Shown piece by piece: positions 46,415 through 59,505 of a DNA stretch of 64,000 nucleotides. This DNA comes from Linnemannia elongata (taxonomy: Eukaryota > Mortierellomycota > Mortierellomycetes > Mortierellales > Mortierellaceae). The notes below the pieces were generated by a model, which was not told the origin of the DNA, ran no database searches, and saw only the letters and a program-made list of their open reading frames with translations. The first letter of the stretch is position 1; each line of letters starts with the position of its first letter. The stretch is from assembly GCA_036320915.1 (NCBI GenBank), contig JAXBDG010000014.1:744001-808000 (forward strand), written 5' to 3'. Both the position numbers and the translations under genes were made by a program.

Positions 46415-49400
46415 GAGGAAGGGACAAAGAGCAAGGAAGGAAACAGAGCGACAGCCAAGTCGGATTATGGCAATGGACGCAAGAGGAAGGAAGGGAATGA
46501 TGGGAGGAGATAGAGGCAGTCGCACAGAAGCAACACCGGCCTCGTGAAGGGGACAGAGAACAATGCCGTAGTGGATACTGATAAAAGTAACCGATCAAAT
46601 ATGATTGACTGATGGATTGATCAGGGGAGGAGGGAGGAACTTTACAAGTCTCAATGATTAGTGATTAGGTGATTAAAGGGTATAAGTGAAGGAAGGGGAA
46701 AAGAACGAAGAAAAGAAGAAGAGAATAAAAAACAAACAGCTAAGGAGGTGGGGTATCTTTATAGGAAGATCAATGTGCCCGTCAAAGAAAACCCTTGGTG
46801 AGGTATTAGATGAACCCACGCCATACAACATCTATGAGTTAGTTAGCATAGCAGAACGGAGACCACAGAAGTGGTGGTGGCCCAAGGGGGAGAAAAGGAA
46901 GGGATAGAGAGTTGGGGCAGGGTGGGATCATACAGAAACATGAACATGGCACTGATTGTGCTGCTGGTGCTGCTAGTGGTTAGGTGCCCACTCATCAGAT
47001 CTCTAGAATTCTATTTTCTATGACATCCTCAAGTCATTTTTGCTTTGCCTTTATCGTTGAATAACCGTGTCAATGGTTTGAGTGGGATGGATGTAGACCA
47101 ATGATGATGTTGAAGGAAGGTGACGATGATTGTCTGTCTGTCTGTGTTGTGTGTGTGAGTGTGCCTTTGGGGTGGTTGAAGATGAGGAGGTGGATAAAAA
47201 AGGCGGATAGGGAGCAAACGAAGGTAGAGGACAATGGTGTATGTTGAAGAAGGCGTACTTGGTGCTATTGTTTGATTCCTTTGCCTCGCAATTCTGGAGG
47301 ATAAATGTTTGAAAGAGAAGGGACTTCGGGGTTGGGTTGAAAGAAGTGGACGGATCAGAGAGAAGGGGAGGGGGTATGTGTTGAAATATGTCTACAGGTT
47401 TGAGTGAGCGTGAGGGTTACAGGGAAAAAAGAAGAGGGAAAAAAAAAGTTGGGTTAAACTGAGAAAGGAGAAGAAAGAAAATGAGGGTAAGATAGTTGAA
47501 GAACAAAAAGAGAGAAAGAAAGAGAAGAAAAAAAAGAGAGGGGGTGATCATCGAGCATGGGGACACATTTATATGGAGGACCACTGGAAAAACAAAACCA
47601 GAGAATAAGGACGCCTTACATTCAAATAATCATGACCACAAACAACAAGAACAGACATCTCTGACATCGATAGACGCACATACACAGACATACTTGTCAA
47701 GGCAACATAGAGATGCCCAAAGGAAAATGGTGTCATGGAGCGCGCGTAGGTTTTGGTCGACGGGAAGAAAAAACAAGAAAAAGGAAGCACACTCTCACTC
47801 ATTTCTTTGTGCGAGAGTACCGCATGAAGAGGGGGAGAGGAGAGGAAGGAGAAGGGAGGGATTAGTGGATTGCACGACACAGGACAAGACGAGGGGATGA
47901 AAGGCAATGGGTGGGTAGTAACGAGAACAGACAGCTGCACGCAAGAATTGGATATTCGATCGATAAAATAACGACGAAGGGATTGAATTGAACACTATCG
48001 CGAGAACTAAGGGAACAACACACACACAGACATGACAAGGACAGCATGTGTCCATCCCATCCCATCCACAACCCTTATTGAGTTATTCAATTGCATGCAC
48101 ATAAAGATAGAATACGGTATCACAGAAAAACTCCGGCAACCCATCCCATCCCTATCCACACCACCCCACCTGCCACTCATCCCATAGCCCTTCTTTTCCT
48201 TTTGTTTTACGCCTCTTCGTTGAATTTCCAAATCTCTACAGCATATGGGGTCATGTCCGTTTTCTGGGGTGTTGAGAGGGGGCGGTGGAGGTGGTGGACG
48301 GGTGGAGCGGCCCATGCCTTCTCCTTCCTTCCTTCCTTCCTTCCACTGTCGATTGCAACAGAGACGGTAGGTAAAGAACAGAAGAGCAGAATAGAAGAAC
48401 AGTAGAAAAGAAGAGACCCAGTACCGCCTTGAATATATCCCAATTCAGGATGTAATCCTTCCCTCTCGTTGATCATAATTCGCGTTACCCAACAATAACA
48501 AAGGCATTAGGCAAGGTTACCCAGTTCGACGAGGAAAGTCCCATGTCCTCTCCGTCATAAATGACTCGTTATGGTTCAAGAACAAGAATGGATCGAAAAA
48601 AGGTGCAAAGAAAAATGAGCACAGACAGGGACGGAAAAAAAAAGCGTAGGCCAGTCAGTGGACGTCGCCAACAATTTTGCTCCCAGTCCATCGGTCTATG
48701 GCAGTAAGGGCAAGAAAAAAAAAGGGTCGTCATTTGCCTACCCTCAAGTTGACTCACTGTTCGCTGGCTGACGCATGGAAGATGCCCCAGGTCGACTTTC
48801 TTATAGGTGCCCAGGACAAAAATACTATAGCTACCACAATGCAATATTTTTACGAATGACCCTTTTCCTGTTAAATGCAATATTACCTGTACTGTGCTGT
48901 CCTGTACTCTGCAATCGATCGATTAGCTTACATGACACCTTGCGTGTTTGTTGCTATCCTTCACGAACAGGGAATCAAACAAAACCCTTTTTTTTAGGTG
49001 AGTCGGTGGTGGCTGTTCCACTTGGTGGTGGTGGCACGCGGGGGAAGATGTGGGAGAGTAAAGGGTTACGCAGGAGAAAATAGATAGAACCCTTGCAATT
49101 TTTTTGCTGGTCTGACTATTCGATCACTATGGGCTCATCAAACGCGAACAAGAAACTGATAGTCAGTTGAGGAAGCGCCCTGTCTTGCTCAACAAAAGGA
49201 CTTGTTACATTCACGACAACGTCTCATCGCTTAGTAGGCCACAAGACCTTCACTCGAGAACAAGAAAAAAAAAAGGATATGCTCTCATAGCGTGAAGGAG
49301 TATAGACAGGGAAGACAAGGGAGGCAAACAAATTTTGGAGGCAAACACACCAGACGAGACCAAAAAAGGGTTTGAACCACTCCTTGTGTATTCCTATCCT

Positions 49401-50805
49401 TTGGGTCAGTCCGTCAAGTGGAGGAGGAGGTGGTGGTGGTGTGAGGGTGTGCATTATGGCGACACAATAGGAATAAAAAAAGGTCTAACGAAGAGGAATA
49501 CAAAGAATGGGCGTCCACCTTTCTCTATCCACAAAAGTCTCCAAAAGTATCAAAAACGCTTACACAAGACAGGCAGTCAAACAAAGCAAAAAAGAGCATT
49601 GCATTGGTTAGGCATGTTGTTAGTTTTCTATTTGATCGGTAACTGTCAAGCTTCCATCTCTCTTTCGTCTTTGGCACCCCTGCATTGTATTCTGTGATAC
49701 AAGAAAGACAGAAGATATTTCAATTGGTTCGTCTTGTCGAAGGGAAAGAGGAAGATGAAGGAAGCATAGGAAAGGAGGAGGAATTCAAGTGTTCTCGGCA
49801 ACTATTCCAGGGTGGCAGATGATAGATGATGGTGTTGGTGGAAGGAATTCTTCCTACCTCGCTTCTGGTTCTAGAGTGCTATTGCCCATTCGCCTTTAGG
49901 AATTTTTTAACTTTTGGTTCCGTTGAAATGAGAAAGGGAGATTTTTCAAAGACAGCAAACCCTGATGGGAGGGGAGTGGGAGAGAATGCCGCTAGCTGAC
50001 AAGATGGGTTTGTAAGAAAGTGTGCTATGGTTGTCCAACGTGATTAACGCTCCCATTCTCTGCCTCCATATGGTCTTTCCCGAAAGGCAGTTTTCTTGCT
50101 TTTATTGTGCAACCTCGGCATTGGGCATCATAGGCCTTGCTTCATCCTTGTTTGCCTGATGTCAAAAAAAAAAAAAAAAAAAAAAAAAAGGTTTTCTATA
50201 ATCTCAGTGCGAGTAAAGTGCAGTGTAGGACTGACAAAGTTTGAAGTTCAAATCCGCCCAGCCTTGTCCATCCGGCCAGCCCATTTTCGCAATGCTTTGC
50301 AACAGTTGTTTCTTGTACAGCACCAGTACTTGGTGACAAGTATCTGCTTTCCTATGCCTATGTATGGTTACGATGACCGAATCTTGCACGCCATGCTTTT
50401 TTTATGCCTCTTTGCTGTTTTCTGTTTGCTCTCACTTCTCCACTCCACTCCACTCAGCTCGCCTTTTTGTTTGTGCTCGTCCATTGATACCTAAGTCAAC
50501 CCTTGTGTCTTCCCTTCCCCCTACCTTTGTCATCGGATCATCCTTTTTTTTTGCATTGCTGCAGTCGAGATAAAGAGAGAGAGAGAGAGAGAGAAACAAT
50601 TCGGCCTGATTGCGCATATTTCTGCAAGAGGGGTATTGAGCGATGAGGGAGACAGAGAGAAGGTACGCAAAAAAAAGAGCTATGGAGGATGAGGGACAGG
50701 AAGGGTCCAATTCTCTCTTTCCCTTCTCCCTTCCATTCTCTCTCTCTCGCTCGCTCTCTCTCGTTCTCTTGATACGCATGCCCAGATAGAAGAGGGCGAT
50801 GTGCG

Positions 50806-50836
<31 letters not shown>

Positions 50837-51070
50837 AAGTGGTCAACAGAGGATAAGGTTAGCATTCATGGCCCACATGAGCGCGTGGTCCAATCGAAAG
50901 TTTTCCTTCTCCCCTTCCTCCCACTCCCTCTTCCCATTTCCCACCTAAGGCGGCTGTAAGCACGGCTGGAAGGAACATAATCGAGATGATCTGGCTGCTG
51001 GTTCCCTCTTGAGAAGATAACACCCCTCGGCAAGCCCTTTGTTGTCCGTTCTGAGCTTTGCGTCACTTGC

Positions 51071-51121
51071 TTTTTTTTTTTTTTTTTTTTTTTTGCGCAT
51101 ACCCCCCCCCCCCCCCCCCCC
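51071..51121. repeat. Adjacent poly(T) and poly(C) runs
   Basis: 24 T, then 'gcgcata', then 20 C. Long G/C homopolymers are rare in fungal genomes and may adopt i-motif or G-quadruplex-like structure on the opposite strands. They are also a common site of assembly error. Confidence 0.95.
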
Positions 51122-51926
51122 GCATAACCTGTTATCGCCTTTCCACAACCCATTACAAATAAACAAACATAGCATGACAATAAAAAGGCAAACGAAGCAA
51201 GCACAAGCATAACAAGAAGAATGTCTATCTAGTGTGTCATAGCAGTAAAACACTCTCCACCACTTTTGCCAATGAAAACGAGCATGAACACGAAAGGCGG
51301 GAAAAATAGAAAAGTGAAAAGAAGAGGTCTTTACTTTTTTTTTTTTTTTCAACCAGCTTTTGACCTCCCCAACACTTTACCCCCTGCCTGGTCGAGTCAC
51401 CCCCTTGAAGATGATGACGATGATGTCGAAAGTGACGCTTGATCTCTTGTTTACCTCGCCTTTTTTCCCTGTGTTCATTTCTCATCCTCTATCTGTGTGT
51501 GGTTATGATCCACTACTCATATTGGCTCGAACCAAAAATAAGAAGGGTACTGAACAATGAAAGAAAAAAAAGGGGGGACGTGTTCAAGCATAGGAATTGG
51601 TTTCCATGAGAGAAAGGGTCGAATGGTATGGCAGGGGGTGGGACTGGGATTGAGATTGGGAGGAGGTGATCATGAGGTTGCACACAATTGTTCCATGGGG
51701 GTCTTTGTTGCAAGATGACTGCAAATGGGTCATCGATGGGTTCGCATGTATTGTTTTGCTTTTTGTTATGCGCGCAATTGGGACCGGGTATCCCATTCCT
51801 TCCTTTCCTCCTTAATCACTTAGCTTTTTTCTTTTCGCTTTCCTTCTTTCTTCTTTTCTTCTTTTTACTTCTCAGCGTGCATGGTTTGCATGGTCGCGCA
51901 ACTGACGAGGTATCATCGGCGTAAGG

Positions 51927-51948
51927 ATGGTATGGTATGGTATGGTAT
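51927..51948. repeat. (TGGTA)n short tandem repeat
   Basis: Four tandem copies of the TGGTA pentamer in gene-free DNA. Confidence 0.9.
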
Positions 51949-52201
51949 CACAAAAGGGTAGGGGTATGACACAACGGAAGGAGGTACAAGAAGGAGTACA
52001 ATGGGAGAAAAGGGGTCATGTGGAGGAGAAGGGGGGCGAGAAAAACGTGCTATGGCAACCCACGTTGTTTTCGGACTTTTTTTTTTTTTTTTTCCTTTTT
52101 CTCAAATCCATTCCTCACGCCATCGAGCCCCCTCTTTGTTCCCTTGTTTGTTCCCAGCTTGTTGAAGGAGTATGTGAGCGATGACGCTATGCCGCTTATT
52201 A

Positions 52202-52203
<2 letters not shown>

Positions 52204-52240
<37 letters not shown>
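52204..52240. repeat. Poly(T) run, 37 nt
   Basis: One of the two longest T homopolymers in the window, in gene-free DNA downstream of the GH17 gene. A similar 37-nt run lies in a nudC intron (63323-63359). Confidence 0.95.
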
Positions 52241-52241
<1 letters not shown>

Positions 52242-52340
52242 GGTGTTGGACACTTTGCTTCTCTTGTTTTCGGCCCTTTTTTGAATCAAATCTAGACAAC
52301 AAAAAGAGGGTGAGAGGTGGGAAAATTGGCCGCGGTTAAA

Positions 52341-52372
52341 AGAAAAAAAAAGAAAAAAAAAGAAAAAAAAAG
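52341..52372. repeat. (A9G)n short tandem repeat
   Basis: Three perfect units of nine A plus G, ending at 'gttttttag'. A purine-only minisatellite. Confidence 0.9.
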
Positions 52373-52934
52373 TTTTTTAGACTGGTAGAAGGTCGAACAC
52401 AAGAGAAGTACCACCATTGCCACCACCAACAAAACAAAACATTGTCAGCAAAACGACAAACAAACAAACAAACAAAAAAAAACAAGGTTGTACAACAATC
52501 ACAAGGAAGGGGAAAGTGTGATAGCTGTGGTTGTTTTCGTCAACACCACCAACCACACGCAAGCACACAAACCAGATCACAGATACTCACACACTCACAC
52601 ACCTTTAGCCCTTTTTTTTAGTTTTTGGTTTTTGATTTAATTGATTCTGATTAGCAAGCAAGCTAACTGGCCACGTTGTTCATCAATACGTACCAAGTAC
52701 CAAGGAAAGATATGGAAGGAAAGAGGAGATTAAGGATGTGTATTATTAGGTTACCAATGAGGTGTTCAGAGTAGTTGTTAGCAGTAAATAAAAAATAGCC
52801 ATGATGAAAATATGGAGGTGTTGTTGTTACAATGAGGTAGTGTTCTGATGGTGTAGTGTAGTACAATTTAAAAAAAAAAAAAAAAAAAAAAAAATGGCAA
52901 GTGCCGATGATGCCGATGCAAGAAAACCAGGTCT

Positions 52935-55064
52935 CTAGCAATTGGGGATGGTGACTTTGAGTTTGCGGTCGACGGTCATGAGACCCCACTGGGACTCGCG
53001 GGGGCTGATCGAGTTCTTCCAAGGCTCGTCAAAGGCCTCAAAATAGTAATAGGGCACGTTCTTCTTGTTGGCCTGGCAGACCCATGTGTCGACGAACGTC
53101 TGCAAGTTCTCTATCGACGGCACGGCTGGGCCTATTTGGGCGCCGGGAATAGATAGGCAAATAAAACAAGGGGCAACGGTGCCTTTGTCAGAATACAATT
53201 GGAGAGATGCACCATTACGCGACATGTTTCGATCAAGGCTTCTTGAGGTTTCACACAGACTGATACACATGGATCACCGATCCGAGAAAAAGAAGCATGG
53301 TCAAAAAAAGGAAAACTTACCCAGGGCGGCGGAGCTGGGACCACTGGGCCATCCGACTTCGGAGATCATGGCCGGTTTACCGCGGGCTGCCTTCAGGGTT
53401 TCATCCTTAAAGTTGGCAAAAGCCCAATCAGCCGCTTGGCTCGCAGACGTATACGCAAAGAACGGATGGATATTCGACAACACCCAATCGACCTTGTCCA
53501 CAATCTGATGTGCATTCCTGCCCAGATCAGAAGAGAAAATAGGGATCTGCGCCAATTGTTGACCGAGTGCACTGTAGGTCGGGTTTGGGGACGATGCGGC
53601 AGATGCAGCCCTGTCCCTGAGCCCACGACGGATTTCTTGAATATATGCGTCAAGGGTCTCGAGGGGGACGTAGTCTTTCTTCTTGGTTGGATCTTCGTTT
53701 CGGAAGAGAACCTCGTTTCCGACAGAGATGCCAATGATCCGAGAGGCGACCTTAGAGATGGTGATCGTGTCCGCGGATCGGGCGGCTTGTTCGTGGAGCA
53801 TGTCTGAGGTGTAGGTACCAGCGTCCATGACCAGGTTGTTGTCGATCAGGTTCCAGAATAAACGAGTCTGCTTCTCCCATGAAGCCTTGTTGCTGTCGAC
53901 CCAGAGCGTCAAAATGACCTGCATGTCGGGCAGATCAAGGTACTGGAGAGCCTTCATCACATCCTCGGTCTGACGACAAGCCATACCATAGAGTCGGATC
54001 CGGGTGGTCACCTGTGAGAGAATCTTGATGTCTTCAATAACATTGCCCAAGTTGACTCTACAATCGGGCTCCTGGGATCCGCGAGGTGTATAGTTGATAC
54101 CGTAAAAGACCTTGCGGAGGTTTGGGTCAGGGATGATGGTGGTGTTGACATGGAACATGGACTCAATAGTTTGATGGAGTTGCTCACGAGGGTTTGCTCC
54201 GGGTGTAAAAGCGGGTTGAGGTCCTCCTGCTCCGTTCTTGGGATGAGTGGCGAGGTTGCCACCGTCGTGGCGGGTCCACTGCTCCTTGAAGGTGATTGCG
54301 AGGATGGCGCCAAGGGCAATAAAGCAGACAACGACGCCGACACAGAGGCAGGTCTTGACTCGCTTTTGTTTGCTGTGTTCCTTCTGAAGCCAGACGCTCT
54401 TTTCACTCGCCATCCGGTTTTGTGAAGAAGAGGAGGAAGTAGAGGGGTGTTCAGAAGGTGCGACAGTGTTACGATCCATGACCTCGTCGTCGTCAGAGTC
54501 CCAACCAAGGACGGAGGAGGATCGGCGACGGTGGTGTTTCTTTTTGAAGATTGAGTCCATGAAGGATGAGGACTGATGGGTAGAGCTGTTAATAGTGGAT
54601 GCGAGGGCTGCTGGTACTGCAGGCCCTGGGACGGTCATGGGGGAACTTGAAGTGAAGGGTGCGAAAACGGGTGTGACAATCGACGAGTCCTGGATTGTCG
54701 AGGATACGGAGGATGCTGTCGAAGAATGAAGGACTGTGTTGTTGTGACCTGATCCTACGGCATGTCCCACTCCCACTCCAGAAAAGTGATCGCTGTTACT
54801 GCTGATATTGTTGTTGTCAGTGGTATTGTAGATAGCGGGGTTGTGATGCTGTTCATAAAAGGTCTGTTGCCGTTGAGGAAGGTTATGAGGGTCGACAATG
54901 ACGGAGGAGGGAGTAGGGCCGTCCATAGTGTAGGCGACGTGCTGTATCTCATTCTGGTTATCTGAGGGGCTGAATGGAAAGAGGTGTGAGGGTGTGTCGG
55001 ATTGAAGGGTCTCGATGTAGGGCTGAGGCGGGACTCCTGAGTGGTTGTTATTGTGTGGATCCAT
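52935..55064 (-). CDS. Membrane-anchored GH17 glucan beta-glucosidase-like protein, 646 aa
   Basis: Two exons (55064-53321 and 53131-52935, phase 1, GT-AG). The start is the first ATG (MDPHNNNHSG); the frame is open upstream only from a TTG. Residues 1-235 are a disordered Ser/His/Asn-rich cytosolic part with a basic patch 'KKKHHRRRSSS'. A single TM helix (about 238-258, 'CLCVGVVVCFIALGAILAIT') makes it a type II membrane protein. The outer domain (about 319-646) is glycoside hydrolase 17: 'VFYGINYTPRGSQEPDCRVN', 'TRIRLYGMACRQTEDV', acid/base Glu in 'GISVGNEVLF' (E451), 'SNIHPFFAY', nucleophile in 'AMISEVGWPSG' (E569), and 'YYYFEAFDEPWK' in exon 2. The family acts on wall beta-1,3-glucan, some as transglycosylases. 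The layout is like the membrane-anchored glucanases of filamentous fungi. Catalytic residues are intact. Confidence 0.93.
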
Positions 55065-56487
55065 AGTTATGGATATGAGTGTAGACCGTGGTAGAACGTG
55101 TTGTTTGTGATTGGATGCAGCGAGATACGATCCGCGTGTTTTGGTGATCGTGGACGCAAACAACAAAAAAAAAAAAAAAAGGGATAGAAAAAAGGGGCCC
55201 CTCTTTGTAGGGTTTCGTAGAAAAGACCAAGGGAGCCAGTTTATTGGACTTGGACTTGATATTAGTTGACTTGATTGTCAAGGCAAGGCAAGTTTGGCCC
55301 ATTAAATGATGTGCTCCGATTGGTGAGAACCATAACGCGAAGGCCAAAGGGAGTGAAGGTAGGAAAGGGATATGTCTCAGCCCAGGAGTCAACATCAAAC
55401 AAACAACCAAAACAAAAAAAAAAAAAAAAAAAGTCGAAATCGACCAACCCTTTCATTCTTTCCTTCTTGTAAAGTTACGCTATACGGATGAACTGGAAGA
55501 TGTCGTTCTGGCCTGCAAGAGAAGGAAGGACCAATTGGTCAATTAGAAGGAAAGAGAGACCGACAGGGAAGAGATGGCTTGTCTTCTTTGGTCAGCGTAT
55601 GAAAGTATGAGAGCACACGAGAGGGTGAGCAAGAGGGGGTGAGATAGAGGAGAGAGGACAGAGAGAGAGGGAGAGAGAGATAGAGAGACTGATCTATGGG
55701 TTTGCATGGCTCATACACATCTCTGCCGTACATTCTGTCTCTGTCTCTATTACTTGCTTTCTTCTTGCCTTTGAGTTAATGCAATTAGACGTGAGAGTGA
55801 TTGAGAGAAAGATGGAAGTGGCATTAGCTTCGGAAAAAGAAGAAAGAGGGATCTCCCTTTGTCTCCTTGTTTGTTTTTGTTGGTCAATGGTTCTTCAGCC
55901 AGGGCGCTCCTATGATATCTCTAATGACGAAAGAAGAAGCTCAAAAACATGAAATGGCTCATTTGACGAACACTAGGGCCTTTTCTTTCGACATTCACCA
56001 TCTTGTTTTTCTTCAATATCAGAAACCGACTGAGCAAAACAAAAATGGATGTGGTTCACATCAATACTATTCTCACATACCATGCCATCCGCATTGGGGT
56101 CGGCCATAGTCAGGTCGGGGATGGGGATCTCGCACCATTGCTTTCCCACACAACAACAACAGCAACAACAACCACCACAGAGCATAACGTTTTAATTAGT
56201 ATTACCAGCGCAGCCCAGCTCATGGCCCAGGTCAGATCAATCAAAGTTACCCTTTGGTTGCTGTTATTTTGCATGCATCTGTTTCTCATCAAAGGGAACA
56301 AAGAGTCGACTCCTTTATTTCCACCTCTCCCCTTCTTGCTCTTCTTCTTCTTGCCCCACTTTTGACCTCTCCCCTCCTTCCCTCCCTTTTTTTCCTCCAC
56401 CCTTTTTCTGTCCATTGTCCATTGTTCATCACGTCCATCGCCCATCGCACGGACGGACCCGACGGGGCCTCTCCGTCTCCTTTTTCT

Positions 56488-56521
<34 letters not shown>

Positions 56522-58163
56522 AAATATCAACGACAGCAGATATAGATAGGATGGTTGAGGGTAGAATAACACTGCATAATAAACATCAAGAAAACCCATT
56601 CGAACTGGACCTTGAACACCAAGCAGTCGGCGCGAGTAGAGATTATCGTAACAAAGAAGGTGAGATGTTGCACAAGGCTAGTGTGCTAGGTCATGAAATG
56701 AGAGTATACAAGGGTGTTGAATATATTGGGAACATAGGATACGGATGTAAACACAAACAAGCGAACAAGCGAACACACGGCAGCTATTGGACATAGAAAG
56801 GACTTGAAAAAAGAGCGCCAAGGAGGTTCTCTTCTTTGTTTTTCTTCTTTGTTTTTCTTCTTTTTTCTTTCTCTTGTTGTAGGGTCCAAGGAAGGATGCA
56901 CTCAGGAGATTTGAAGAATGCCTCCTTCTTTCCTTTCCCTTTTATATATATATGATATGAAGGCAAGGTGTGTTGTATTTATACATCATGTATAGTAGTA
57001 GCAGCATGCGATCTGAGTTTCTTTTTTGATGAGTGACCTGCAGTAACCATGGATGCTTGGGAATGGATGAAATGGCATGGGAGGGAAGAATGAGCTGTTT
57101 TGTTTATCCCCCAATAACCTCCCAATTTGCCTCCTCATTCAACCCCATGGGTGTATCATATCCGAATAGGGTTCTGTCTTTTTATTTAATTGAATTGATG
57201 ATTCGCCCGTCTTGCCTCTTTCACCTCACTTGTCTTCGCTTTTTCTATCTCACCCCCAGACGGGCTCCCCTCTCGCTCGCCTTTTTTTTTTTTTTTTTTT
57301 TTTTTTCTTTTTTTGAGTAGCTTCGGAGCAGCAAAATAACCCAATCCCAACAGACGACAAACATACCAAGCAAGAAGCAAGGGCAACACGACACTACCGA
57401 CCCTTGTCCTGTATGTCTGTTGAATATGCATGTTCAATCAATGTATGTCCGCAATAGTACCTTCTGATATATATGTGTGTGTGTGAGTGTGAGATCACTG
57501 ATTCGTTTGCCTCGCTTCTTCTCATTTGTCTGTTTTTTTTTCAGCGAGTGGTTGTCTGTCTCTCTGTCTCTTCGTCTTCTTCCACTTCTATCTCTCTCCT
57601 TCTCTTTCTCTTTTTATCTCTTTCCTTTATTCCCCCTCTCCTCTCCTCCACTCTCATCATCCCCAGTCCTTCCTGCCTTCTTTTTTTTTTCCCAATCAGG
57701 CTCCTTCCTCCCCTTTCCTGATCCACTCTCATTCACTTTCCTTTCCTTTCCTTTCTTTTCATCACTCACTCACTCTTAATCACTCTCACCACCTCTCACT
57801 CATCCGCTCTCTTTCCTTCTTTCCTTCTCTCCTCTCCTCTCCTTCCCCTTCACCTCATCCACTCCCCCCCCCATCCATCCACCAGGTAAATCACACTTCA
57901 CTCATTCACTTACACGCACACTACCAAACAACTCATCCTCCAAAGCATCCTAATCCATGTCGTGTGCGACCATCATAAAGAACCTCTTCTTCTGCAATCA
58001 CGCCACCACAACCACAGCTACTACCACAAGCAACAACACCAAGCCATTCCTCATTCCTTAATCCAACCTTCCTCACATACTCACTTACTCACTTATTCAC
58101 TCACACTTATCTGCTTGATACCCCCAGGCACTCTCCCCCTCTCTTTCATCATTCTTTCATATC

Positions 58164-58207
<44 letters not shown>

Positions 58208-59444
58208 TTCCCTCCCGTTCTTTCTATCGTTGTCCCCCACCCCTGTTCTCAATTGTCACAGCTTCATCGTTTTCATTTGCGTCTTATCTCATTCCTCTAC
58301 GTCCTATTGTTTTGTTTTGTTTGATTTGTGTTGTCGTCTTTTCTTCTTGCTTCTTATTGGTGTATGTACCTTTGTGTAGCAATGCTATGGGATGATGAAG
58401 TTGAAGATGATGATGATGATGATGATATCCCAAAAGTCATTGTTTATTCCTGCTTCGCTGTTCTTCTTATTCCGTGGTGTCATGTCATGCTATGTCATGC
58501 CATGTCGGATATGCCGATATGTGTGTGTTGTTGTGTTGTGTTGTGTTGTGTGTTATATTTATGCTTGGCCCCGTTATGCAGGATGAAAAGACTCTCGTTT
58601 GTATATATTTCTTCCCTTCCCTTCCCTTCCCTTTCCCTTTCCCTGTCCCTTCTTCGTTCAATCAATCAATCAATCAATCATCTCAACAGAAGAAGGGGGT
58701 AATTGTGGTGGCCCCCCTCCTCTCACTCTTCCCCCCCTCTCTCTCTCTTCCGCTCTCCTTCTTCCCATTGTTGTCGCAGCCTGTACCTGTGTTGTGCTCC
58801 CCCTCTTCCTTTCTTTCGTTCTTTCTTGTTTCTTCTTTGCTCTCCCTTCTCTTTCAACCCCCCCTCTCTTTCCTCCTCTTTCCTCCCCCATCTCCCAACG
58901 TTATTTTTCTTTTTTTTTATATTTCCGCATGGATTTCTACCCTGCTCCTATTGGAGAAACTCTCTTCAGAGACTACACTACTTAAAAATAATCACTGGGG
59001 TGGTGGGATGAGGGTGGGTAGGGACAAAGTCCACACGAGAGGGGAGCGTGATCAAACCAACCATCTCTCACCCAGAACGGGATCCAAAAAGAAAGTGTGC
59101 GTGAGAGTTTAAAAAAAAATAAAAAAAAATAAAAAGGTGTGGTGGAAGAGGGGTTGCCGTGTCGTCTTGGTTGTTTGTTGTTGAATGGAAAAAAAAGGAG
59201 AGAGAGAGAAAGAGAGAGGGGCTGTTTCTTTTTTGTAACAATAAGAAGGGAAGAGAGAGAGAGGAAAAAGAAGAAGACGAGGTGGGCCACTGGATGTCAC
59301 ATCGTCACATCGTCACATCGTATCATCGGATATGTTTGTGTACCCATCCATGTCTGTCCCTATTGTCGCCTCCGTTCCTCTGTTCCTCTGTTCCTCTTAC
59401 TCTCTCCCTCTTTTCCCTGCTGCTCACTTTTATTTTTTTATGCC

Positions 59445-59505
<61 letters not shown>

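Larger units (their letters stand above)
45982..52934. other. 7-kb stretch without a supportable gene
   Basis: GA-rich DNA lies next to 45982 (CT-rich leader of the minus-strand gene), followed by a very repeat-rich interval: GACA tetranucleotides (46385-46414), CTTC (48323-48344), TGGTA pentamers (51927-51948), A runs (50164-50189, 50806-50834, 52870-52894), T runs (51071-51094, 52079-52093, 52204-52240), a 20-nt C run (51102-51121) and A9G units (52341-52372). Short frames such as 46686-46907 and 48677-48859 on the plus strand have no domain and no support. I found no tRNA or rRNA. Small multi-exon or non-coding genes could be missed here. Confidence 0.5.

Noticed and set aside
49320..49420. 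Possible tRNA T-arm like GGTTCAAAC on the minus strand
   Set aside because: No acceptor stem, D-arm or anticodon arm of correct size can be paired around it.
50220..50290. Possible tRNA T-loop GTTCAAATCC on the plus strand
   Set aside because: The upstream sequence does not fold into a cloverleaf, and no A-box-like sequence lies at the right distance.
57526..59130. Several long plus-strand frames rich in Ser, Leu, Phe and Pro
   Set aside because: They arise from CT-rich, T-rich DNA free of stop codons. Translations are low-complexity hydrophobic repeats with no conserved segment.
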